Shown here: one piece after another, positions 1 through 5,173 of the stretch
Numbering within the stretch: position 1 is the first letter of the stretch
Layout of the letters: the number at the start of each line of letters is the position of its first letter
Assembly (NCBI GenBank): GCA_002315675.1
Contig: DCHP01000107.1
Location: 389 to 5,561 of the forward strand
Direction: 5' to 3'
From: Rikenellaceae bacterium UBA1749
GTDB lineage: Bacteria; Bacteroidota; Bacteroidia; Bacteroidales; Rikenellaceae
DNA length: 5,173 nucleotides
The notes under the pieces: model-generated
The model's database searches: none
What the model saw: only the letters and a program-made list of their open reading frames with translations
Told to the model about the DNA's origin: nothing
Position numbers and translations under genes: made by a program

Positions 1-30
1 TTTTTGGACTTTTTAAAGTGGACTCGTAGT
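1..30. other. Short 3' flank of the rhamnosidase gene
   Basis: These are the 30 bases beyond the stop codon of the minus-strand rhamnosidase gene. They hold a GGACT direct repeat (6-10 and 20-24) and a small A/T palindrome, ACTTTTTAAAGT. Its 5-bp arms and 2-base loop are too short for a believable hairpin. No intrinsic terminator can be called; one may lie to the left of the window. Confidence 0.4.
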
Positions 31-2766
31 TTATTTTTTTGAATATAGATGATATTGCCCACTGAGAAGTTTATATGTTCCTTGTTCTTCAGTACTTATA
101 AGACCTTTACCTTTTACTCTAACATTTTTTACTGGCCATACCAAAGTACAGGAGCATCCTTCAGGAACTATAATATCCATTGAAAAATATTTATCATTCT
201 TAGACCATGCAGACTTGAGCTGACCATATATTGTTTCAAGAGAATAACATGCTTCATGCAAATCAGAAGGAATGTATGGAGAAATTTCAAAATGTCTGTA
301 AGCAGGTTGATCAGGGTCGATTTTAACACCGGTAAGATACCTGTATACCCATACAAGGCCACTGCCAAGAGCAGGGTGGTCATGCGAATTCTTTCCATCC
401 CATTGTTCCCACATTGTAGTCGAGCCGTTTTCTATCATATATGCATAACCTGGATAACCTTTTACTGTAAGTGCTTTATATGCAGCTTCATCCAAACCAT
501 TATCTGATAGGGTTTCAAAGAATATACGGGTTCCCACATAGCCTGTCAGAATATGACCGTCATGACTATCAAGTATTCTCAGCAAGTCAGCCACAATCTT
601 TTCTTCCTCAATTACTCTCATATGCAAAGCGATTACATCACATTCATCCTTACCATAACTTCCAATCCTGTAATTATAGTATTTGGCCATAAATGCGCCA
701 AGAATATCTCCTGCTATGTCTTCATACAAATCTACATCTTTCTGATTTCCAAGTACTTTTGCAACTTTGGCTATAGTTTCACAACATGTCATCCACATAT
801 AGGTATGGATAAACTCCTGATCAGGTGATGTAAAAGGAGGAAGGTGTTCTCCAAGATTCAAATAGTACTCCTTCCTGTTGATTCTTGAAAACATAGTACC
901 AGTTCTTGTTCTCCATCTTGACATATAATTTGTTTGAGCCTTCATTGCCTCATAACAATCCTGCAGAAGTTTTTTATCACCATAGGCAAGATAATATTCC
1001 CATGGAAGCAATGTCATGGCTGCGCCCCAAGCAGGTCCGCCTCCTGCACCTGGTTCCCATGGAGCAGAATTTGGGACATAACCCGTTTTAGAATCCTGTG
1101 TATTCATTATATCTGTTAACCACTTCAGGTAGAACGATCGGGCATCAAAGTTATGCATAACCATTGCTCCGCTTAGTTGTCCATCACCAGTGTATGGAAT
1201 CTTTTCCCTGTGCGGGCAATCAGATGGAAGAGAACCATGCATATTGTTTTTTTGAGTCAGAACCCACATACTCAATATTGAATCAACAAGAGGATTTGAG
1301 GACTTGAATGTTGCATTAGTCTTAACATCCGAGTAGATTACCTCAGCTTGGATATCATCCTTTGAGAGTCTGTCTGATGGCCAGTTTGATATAACAACAC
1401 CGTCAAATACAAACCAGCAGAAGTGTGAAGCATAAGACTGATTTGGTTTATTTCCTATTACGTAACAAACGCTTCCATTATAATCATAATTTGAAACACT
1501 GCCATCAAGAAAATGTAATTTGATAGTATCACCTTCTTGGCCATTAATATTTGACAACTTAATCCTTCCTGATACCTCCTTACTGAATTTTACATGAAAA
1601 GTATTGACTCCTATTTTATTTATGGAAACAGGGGAGAGTGTCTCCATAACTTTATCAGATGGACCTGTCTGAGCAGTCAAATTGCCATCAGGAGCTTTCC
1701 TAAGAACTGCATTCTGCCAGTTCGATTCTGTTTTTGTGGCATCATATATTTCTCCGGCATATATATCATTGGATACTATTCTACTTTCAGTAACTTTCCA
1801 GGACTGATCACTTATTATTGTTTCATGAGTACCATCACTATACTCAATTTCAAGCTGAGCTATCATTCTTGGGGAGCCATAACCGGCTACCCATACATTG
1901 ACAGAATTAAAGAAACCATTACCAAGTATATATTCGAGTACATTTTCTCCACTGCGGATAAACGGTGTCAAATCATATCCAAGATACATGACAGAAAATG
2001 AAGTAGGATTCAAGCGGAGGGGAAGACGCCTTTTATCCAATGAGACTCTTGATGAGTAATCTGTAAGATTTGGAACAAACAAATCATCTGAAAAGCATTC
2101 ACCATTTAAATATGTTTCAAAATACCCAAGTCCGGTGGTAAAAAGTCTTGCAGAGCGGATTGGTTTGGAAATATTAAATGTTTTAGAGAAAAGTGGAGCC
2201 GGAGTGGATGGTGCCAGTTTCTGAATAGCGGATAGAGTTACTGCATCAGGGTATAACTCCAAGAGAGTCTTGCCGTTTATAAGATCTCTAGGAGATTCTT
2301 CATCCCACGGAGCGCCAATCCATAGAGCTTTCCAGTTTCCCATCAGACCAGTTGTCCAGGAAGCTGGAAGACTCCACTGTGAAGCATTATCCTTAGAATC
2401 CCAGACTCTAACACGCCACCAGTATTTACTTGATGGCTGGAGTTCTTGTCCACCATATAAAATGAAAGGAGATGACTCACCAGTTTGTTTCTGACTATCC
2501 CATACATCAGCTTTGTTGTCAGTTAAAAGTTCGCTTGAAGTCGCAACCTGAATCTGCCATGAAGTCTGATGTTCACCATGTATTTTACTATCAAGAATCT
2601 GATTGACCCAAGATAACCTAGGTGTTATGACATCAACAGCACCCGGATTATCGAGATATTCACATTTAAGAGAAGTCGGTCTTAATGTTGACGCAAAAGA
2701 AAAAGTAGTAAGAAAGAGTCCGGATACAAGCAAACTACTGCGTAGTATTAAAAGTATTGATTTCAT
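31..2766 (-). CDS. Secreted alpha-L-rhamnosidase, GH78 family
   Basis: A complete 911-residue enzyme predicted to remove terminal alpha-L-rhamnose from glycans by the inverting GH78 mechanism. A Sec signal peptide (residues 1-25; cleavage likely after S-F-A25) with no lipobox points to the periplasm. By eye the domains follow the usual GH78 order: an Ig/FN3-like module (about 30-145, starting C-E-Y-L-D-N-P and containing Y-W-W-R-V-R-V-W-D), the rhamnosidase N-terminal carbohydrate-binding-like domain (about 190-370, G-L-G-Y-F-E-T-Y-L-N-G), a beta domain (about 385-480), the (alpha/alpha)6 catalytic barrel (about 485-810) and a C-terminal beta domain (about 820-911). In the barrel, D516-C-P-H-R-E521 followed by D528 matches the Asp/Glu/Asp active-site set known from GH78 structures, with E521 the expected general acid. 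W786-E787-Q-W supplies the likely second catalytic Glu. The usual G-W after this motif is P524-Y525 here. Length is typical and the frame is intact. The start is chosen because it begins the signal peptide directly; no Shine-Dalgarno is visible, which is normal for this phylum. Family call is firm; the exact linkage is unknown. Confidence 0.93.
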   Translation of the reverse strand: MKSILLILRSSLLVSGLFLTTFSFASTLRPTSLKCEYLDNPGAVDVITPRLSWVNQILDSKIHGEHQTSWQIQVATSSELLTDNKADVWDSQKQTGESSPFILYGGQELQPSSKYWWRVRVWDSKDNASQWSLPASWTTGLMGNWKALWIGAPWDEESPRDLINGKTLLELYPDAVTLSAIQKLAPSTPAPLFSKTFNISKPIRSARLFTTGLGYFETYLNGECFSDDLFVPNLTDYSSRVSLDKRRLPLRLNPTSFSVMYLGYDLTPFIRSGENVLEYILGNGFFNSVNVWVAGYGSPRMIAQLEIEYSDGTHETIISDQSWKVTESRIVSNDIYAGEIYDATKTESNWQNAVLRKAPDGNLTAQTGPSDKVMETLSPVSINKIGVNTFHVKFSKEVSGRIKLSNINGQEGDTIKLHFLDGSVSNYDYNGSVCYVIGNKPNQSYASHFCWFVFDGVVISNWPSDRLSKDDIQAEVIYSDVKTNATFKSSNPLVDSILSMWVLTQKNNMHGSLPSDCPHREKIPYTGDGQLSGAMVMHNFDARSFYLKWLTDIMNTQDSKTGYVPNSAPWEPGAGGGPAWGAAMTLLPWEYYLAYGDKKLLQDCYEAMKAQTNYMSRWRTRTGTMFSRINRKEYYLNLGEHLPPFTSPDQEFIHTYMWMTCCETIAKVAKVLGNQKDVDLYEDIAGDILGAFMAKYYNYRIGSYGKDECDVIALHMRVIEEEKIVADLLRILDSHDGHILTGYVGTRIFFETLSDNGLDEAAYKALTVKGYPGYAYMIENGSTTMWEQWDGKNSHDHPALGSGLVWVYRYLTGVKIDPDQPAYRHFEISPYIPSDLHEACYSLETIYGQLKSAWSKNDKYFSMDIIVPEGCSCTLVWPVKNVRVKGKGLISTEEQGTYKLLSGQYHLYSKK

Positions 2767-2796
2767 AATTCAGATATAGTGACTTAATTACAAATT

Positions 2797-2831
2797 CAAA
2801 AATAGGAATTATTCATCGTGATTTAATCAAA
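2797..2831 (-). promoter_or_regulatory. Candidate Bacteroidota promoter for the rhamnosidase gene
   Basis: Read on the minus strand, TATTTTTG (2804 to 2797) is an exact match to the Bacteroidota -7 element TAnnTTTG. TTTG (2831 to 2828) is an exact -33 element 23 bases upstream, slightly longer than the usual spacing of about 19-21. Transcription would start near 2790, giving a leader of roughly 25 bases before the start codon at 2766. AT-rich DNA yields chance matches, but two exact elements directly upstream of the gene make this the best promoter call here. Confidence 0.5.
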
Positions 2832-2840
2832 TAATGATAA
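2809..2840. promoter_or_regulatory. Imperfect dyad between the divergent genes, possible operator
   Basis: A nested imperfect inverted repeat sits between the divergent genes. The inner palindrome GATT-T-AATC (2820-2828) is flanked by outer arms TTATTCAT (2809-2816) and ATGATAA (2834-2840). The outer arms are offset by about two bases from perfect symmetry around the inner centre (2824). The dyad covers the -33 region of the minus-strand promoter and reaches the -7 region of the plus-strand one, where a regulator could control both. The DNA is very AT-rich, so chance is a real alternative. Confidence 0.22.
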
Positions 2841-2845
2841 CTTTG
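2838..2845 (+). promoter_or_regulatory. Candidate -7 element for the oxidoreductase gene
   Basis: TAACTTTG is an exact match to TAnnTTTG and lies 52 bases upstream of the ATG at 2898. No good TTTG -33 element is found 19-23 bases upstream; the best alternatives match only two or three of four bases. That would fit a promoter needing an activator, or a chance match. The implied leader is about 45 bases. Confidence 0.4.
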
Positions 2846-2897
2846 AGGTAAAATAATTCTACTGAGTAAGTCAATTATTATCAAAATACATATATCC

Positions 2898-4286
2898 ATG
2901 AAAAGAAGAAACTTTATTAGGAACGTATCTATAGCGTCAATAGGAGCAATGGCTGTGGGAACATCCGCATTTGCAAAAGGGGAGGATGAAAAATATTTAA
3001 CAGGACTTAATGACTTTATCCGTCCATACAAACCTGAAATTGGTTCAAAGGTAGTAACATGTGCAATTCTTGGTGCAGGAAACAGAGGTCGTTCATATGA
3101 ATCTTACTTGTTTGAATATAAGGATAACATTAAGATAGTTGCCGTTGCCGATATCAACGCATATCGTCTTAATAATATGGCAGACAGACATAACATCCCT
3201 GCAGAGAGACGTTTTAGTGATTATCAAGAATTGCTAAATGCAGGTAAAATAGCAGATTGCGTATTTATCTGCCTTCCTGACAAACTTCATTATGATGCAG
3301 CAATGAAGGCAATAGATCTTAAATATGATGTGCTACTTGAAAAGCCTATGGCTCAGACCGAAAAAGAATGCAAAGATCTTTTAGCCAAAAGTCACGAGAA
3401 AAATGTAATAATTGGAACATGCCATGTATTGCGTTATACTCCATTCTTTCTGGCTGTCAAGGAAGCAATTAAGAAGAAAATAATAGGCGACCTTGTCCGT
3501 ATTGATCTTACAGAAAATGTTGAAAGGATCCATTTTTCATCTTCATATGTAAGAGGGAACTGGCATAATTCAGTTGAAACGACTCCAATCATTCTGTCAA
3601 AATCATGTCACGACTTGGATATAATAAGGTGGCTTGTAGACAAACCATGCCTGGATGCAACTGCGCACGGCAGTCTACGTTACTTTAGAAAAGAAAATGA
3701 ACCTGAAGGGGCAACTGCACGATGTACAGATGGTTGTCCTCACGAAAGCAACTGCCCATTCTCTGCAGTGGATATATACTGCAGAAAGAGAATGTGGTTG
3801 AATGTTTTTGATATTAAAAAGGGGACAGACGAGGAAATAATTGATTTGTTGAAAAATTCAAACTATGGGAGATGCGTATTCCATATGGATAATGATCAAC
3901 CAGACTATTATGTCTCGTCTTTCAATTTTGAAGGAGGAATAACAGCGACCTTTACAATGGAAGCAATGACACCTTATGGTGGAAGAGGTATTAGAGTAAT
4001 AGGATCAAAGGGATTTATTGAAGGAAACAGTGATAGTCAAAGATTCAAGTTCTATGATTTCAAGACAGGTGAAACCCAGCAATGGTCTTTAAATGGTCTT
4101 GACATTTCCAGATCAGGTCATGGTGGTGGAGATTGGGGAATTGCAAGAGATTTCATTGAGGCAGTTGCCTATCAGTCATCATCGAAACTATCTACAACAA
4201 TAGATGTATCAATGGAAAGTCACATAATGGGATTCAAATGTGAAAAATCAAGATTGAATGGCAGTAAAATAATTGCGATAAATTAA
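2898..4286 (+). CDS. Exported Gfo/Idh/MocA-family NAD(P)-dependent oxidoreductase, Tat-like signal
   Basis: A complete 462-residue protein, expected to oxidise or reduce a sugar or sugar derivative with bound NAD(P); the substrate is not predictable. The N-terminus K-R3-R4-N-F-I-R, a hydrophobic stretch and A-F-A26 form a twin-arginine-type signal, implying export after folding around the cofactor, as known for glucose-fructose oxidoreductase of this superfamily. The Rossmann domain (about 53-175) has G59-A-G61-N-R-G64, V-A-D-I-N after the second strand, and E148-K149-P150 with the family's catalytic Lys. The C-terminal alpha/beta domain holds K235-S-C-H238-D-L-D-x-x-R-W. H238 aligns with the family His, but the Asp usually four residues before it is Ser234 in my alignment by eye. 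A cysteine cluster follows: C276-x3-C280-x5-C286-x8-C295. The ATG directly starts the signal peptide; no strong Shine-Dalgarno is seen. The gene is divergent from the rhamnosidase gene and 328 bases before the GH127-like gene, so a role in the same glycan's breakdown is inferred. The GH109 glycosidase branch is considered unlikely. Confidence 0.88.
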   Translation: MKRRNFIRNVSIASIGAMAVGTSAFAKGEDEKYLTGLNDFIRPYKPEIGSKVVTCAILGAGNRGRSYESYLFEYKDNIKIVAVADINAYRLNNMADRHNIPAERRFSDYQELLNAGKIADCVFICLPDKLHYDAAMKAIDLKYDVLLEKPMAQTEKECKDLLAKSHEKNVIIGTCHVLRYTPFFLAVKEAIKKKIIGDLVRIDLTENVERIHFSSSYVRGNWHNSVETTPIILSKSCHDLDIIRWLVDKPCLDATAHGSLRYFRKENEPEGATARCTDGCPHESNCPFSAVDIYCRKRMWLNVFDIKKGTDEEIIDLLKNSNYGRCVFHMDNDQPDYYVSSFNFEGGITATFTMEAMTPYGGRGIRVIGSKGFIEGNSDSQRFKFYDFKTGETQQWSLNGLDISRSGHGGGDWGIARDFIEAVAYQSSSKLSTTIDVSMESHIMGFKCEKSRLNGSKIIAIN

Positions 4287-4614
4287 GTAAGTACAGAAAG
4301 AATCTGGTATAAAGATAAAAGCAATATAAAATAATTGAATTCTTAATGTTTACCTAAATATTTGTTGCATACCGTCTCAACCCCATTATCTGGAAACTTA
4401 CGGAATGTAAACGCTGTGGACGATATAACATATGTCACATAATTGAGTATCAGTTTCTATTAGGTACAATAATGAATCATATAAAATTATTAGGATATAG
4501 GACTTGAATGTATGACACATCGATAATCCATAACAATACAATAAGACATACAACTTCGATATCCCTATTTGTAAATGGAAATAGAAAAACTAACAAATTA
4601 CAACAACCAAATAT
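4287..4614. other. 328-bp AT-rich intergenic region
   Basis: This stretch separates the oxidoreductase and the GH127-like gene. It has no long ORF, no RNA gene that I recognise and no clear intrinsic terminator after the oxidoreductase stop. It holds a weak promoter match (4334-4364), an 11-base palindrome TATGT-C-ACATA (4431-4441), an interrupted inverted repeat ATGT-ATGAC-ACAT (4508-4520), two TATTAGG copies 30 bases apart (4458-4464 and 4488-4494), and a tiny ORF (4508-4618). The last 40 bases are rich in A and C with little G, as is common in leaders just before Bacteroidota start codons. Its length suggests that the GH127-like gene has its own control region. Confidence 0.6.
4334..4364 (+). 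promoter_or_regulatory. Weak candidate Bacteroidota promoter upstream of the GH127-like gene
   Basis: ATTG (4334-4337), 19 bases, then AATATTTG (4357-4364): each element differs by one base from the consensus TTTG and TAnnTTTG, and the spacing is ideal. If real, it would give a leader of about 245 bases before the start at 4615. No better-placed match was found nearer to the gene, so the true promoter may be activator-dependent and not readable by consensus. Confidence 0.22.
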
Positions 4615-4618
4615 ATGA
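4508..4618 (+). other. Possible 36-codon leader ORF overlapping the GH127 start
   Basis: An ATG at 4508 opens 36 codons rich in Asn, Thr and Ile, closed by a TGA that overlaps the next gene's start as ATGA (4615-4618). AGGA (4499-4502) lies 5 bases upstream of the ATG, a Shine-Dalgarno-like match unusual for this phylum. The peptide has no recognisable motif, no signal and no membrane segment. It could be a leader peptide coupling translation to the lipoprotein gene. It could equally be a chance open frame in A-rich leader DNA, which I think more likely. Confidence 0.15.
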
Positions 4619-5173
4619 AAATCAGATGTTTTTTACCACTATGCCTGATAGCTATTACGTTATCCTCATGTCAAAAGAATAAAGCACAGAAGACCATTAC
4701 TCCTGTTAATTTCTCAAAAGTAGAAATAAATGATTCATACTGGAGTCCGATTTTAAAAAGGCACCGCGACGTTACAATCGGAGTATGTATTGACCAGATA
4801 GAAAATCAGACCGGAAGAATGAAGAATTTTGAAAATGTTGCAAATAATGTAAACAAACATTCCGGGATCTATTTTGATGATTCAGATGTCTACAAGGCAC
4901 TTGAAGGAATGGCATACTCACTGAAAAGCAATCCTGATTCAGTACTGGAAGCGAAATGCGATGAATGGATCGGTAAATTTGCTGCGGCACAACAATCTGA
5001 TGGATATATCAATACCTTCTATACTCTAAACAAAGATAAGGAAGAGAGATGGACAGATATGGAAAGACATGAGATGTATTGTGCAGGTCATATGTTTGAA
5101 GCAGCCGTTGCATACTACGAAGTGACAGGTAAAAAGGAACTTCTCGACGTTTCAGAACGGATGGCTCAGCATA
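4615..5173 (+). CDS. GH127/DUF1680-family lipoprotein (beta-L-arabinofuranosidase-like), 3' end cut off
   Basis: The first 186 residues of a gene that runs off the window. The N-terminus is a lipoprotein signal: M-K-I-R, a hydrophobic core and lipobox L16-S-S-C19. The residues after Cys19 (Q-K-N-K) are not acidic, unlike the acidic surface-export signal described in Bacteroidota, so a periplasm-facing anchor is more likely. The mature part reads as the start of the DUF1680 (alpha/alpha)6 barrel: S-Y-W43-S-P near the start, T-G-R-M-K-N-F, S90-D-V-Y-K-A-L-E-G-M-A-Y-S-L, A-A-A-Q-Q-S-D129-G-Y-I-N-T-F-Y136 and H152-E-M-Y-C-A-G-H159 followed by A-A-V-A-Y-Y. Family members are usually 600-800 residues, so about a quarter is present, and the Cys/Glu metal-site and nucleophile region lies outside. 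Characterised GH127 and related GH146 enzymes mostly remove beta-L-arabinofuranose; a GH127 member acts on aceric acid in rhamnogalacturonan II. Which activity applies cannot be told here. The ATG is supported by the signal peptide that follows it at once. Confidence 0.88.
   Translation, partial: MKIRCFLPLCLIAITLSSCQKNKAQKTITPVNFSKVEINDSYWSPILKRHRDVTIGVCIDQIENQTGRMKNFENVANNVNKHSGIYFDDSDVYKALEGMAYSLKSNPDSVLEAKCDEWIGKFAAAQQSDGYINTFYTLNKDKEERWTDMERHEMYCAGHMFEAAVAYYEVTGKKELLDVSERMAQH

Noticed and set aside
1594..2001. 135-codon plus-strand open frame inside the rhamnosidase gene
   Set aside because: It is antisense to a clear GH78 coding region, and its translation is rich in Ile, Tyr, Ser and Cys with no recognisable domain. 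A shadow of the real gene.
2813..3031. 72-codon minus-strand open frame across the divergent promoter region and the oxidoreductase start
   Set aside because: It overlaps the promoter elements and the antisense strand of a well-supported signal peptide, and has no family features.
2898..4286. Oxidoreductase as a GH109 NAD-dependent alpha-N-acetylgalactosaminidase
   Set aside because: GH109 proteins also have Tat-like signals and the same fold, but the T-H-x-x-G-P type motif I expect from that family is absent, and the K-S-C-H-D-L-D motif with the Cys cluster fits another subgroup.
4334..4350. Partial palindrome around the GAATTC site as a terminator for the oxidoreductase gene
   Set aside because: The arms are only a few A/T pairs with no G/C-rich stem and no following T run.
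4411..4441. CRP-like site (TGTGA-N6-TCACA) around the TCACA at 4435-4439
   Set aside because: There is no TGTGA half at the right spacing; the nearest, TGTGG, is too far upstream.
4608..4615. Exact minus-strand TATATTTG (TAnnTTTG) match just before the GH127 start, a possible antisense promoter
   Set aside because: No -33 element at suitable spacing and no minus-strand gene downstream; expected by chance in this AT-rich leader.
4772..4990. 72-codon minus-strand open frame
   Set aside because: It lies antisense to strongly conserved DUF1680 motifs of the GH127-like gene.

Overview
The window looks like a carbohydrate-degradation locus from a Bacteroidota bacterium, probably a gut or rumen Bacteroidales. 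Four things point there: AT-rich DNA, weak or absent Shine-Dalgarno sequences, promoter elements of the Bacteroidota type (TAnnTTTG), and a set of exported glycan-active enzymes. The species cannot be fixed from this sequence.

Layout. Positions 31-2766 (minus strand) encode a complete secreted GH78-type alpha-L-rhamnosidase. A 131-bp divergent promoter region (2767-2897) separates it from a plus-strand gene (2898-4286) for an exported Gfo/Idh/MocA-family NAD(P)-dependent oxidoreductase with a twin-arginine signal. After a 328-bp AT-rich gap (4287-4614) comes the 5' part of a plus-strand gene (4615 to the window edge) for a lipoprotein of the GH127/DUF1680 family (beta-L-arabinofuranosidase-like). 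The right edge of the window cuts this gene off.

How the parts may work together. All three products carry export signals: Sec/SPI for the rhamnosidase, Tat-like for the oxidoreductase, and lipobox/SPII for the GH127 protein. They are therefore predicted to act in the periplasm or at the outer membrane. Rhamnosidase plus GH127 suggests a glycan with terminal L-rhamnose and L-arabinofuranose-like sugars, for example pectic rhamnogalacturonan side chains, arabinogalactan or plant glycosides. This is inference: no SusC/SusD pair, sensor or other locus marker lies in the window. The oxidoreductase is the least predictable member. It keeps the Rossmann and E-K-P motifs but has a variant catalytic motif and a cysteine cluster.

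No RNA genes, insertion sequences, CRISPR arrays or tRNAs were seen. I found no convincing wholly new system. The points most worth a second look are the exported oxidoreductase, the overlapping divergent promoters, and a tiny ORF whose stop overlaps the GH127 start codon.
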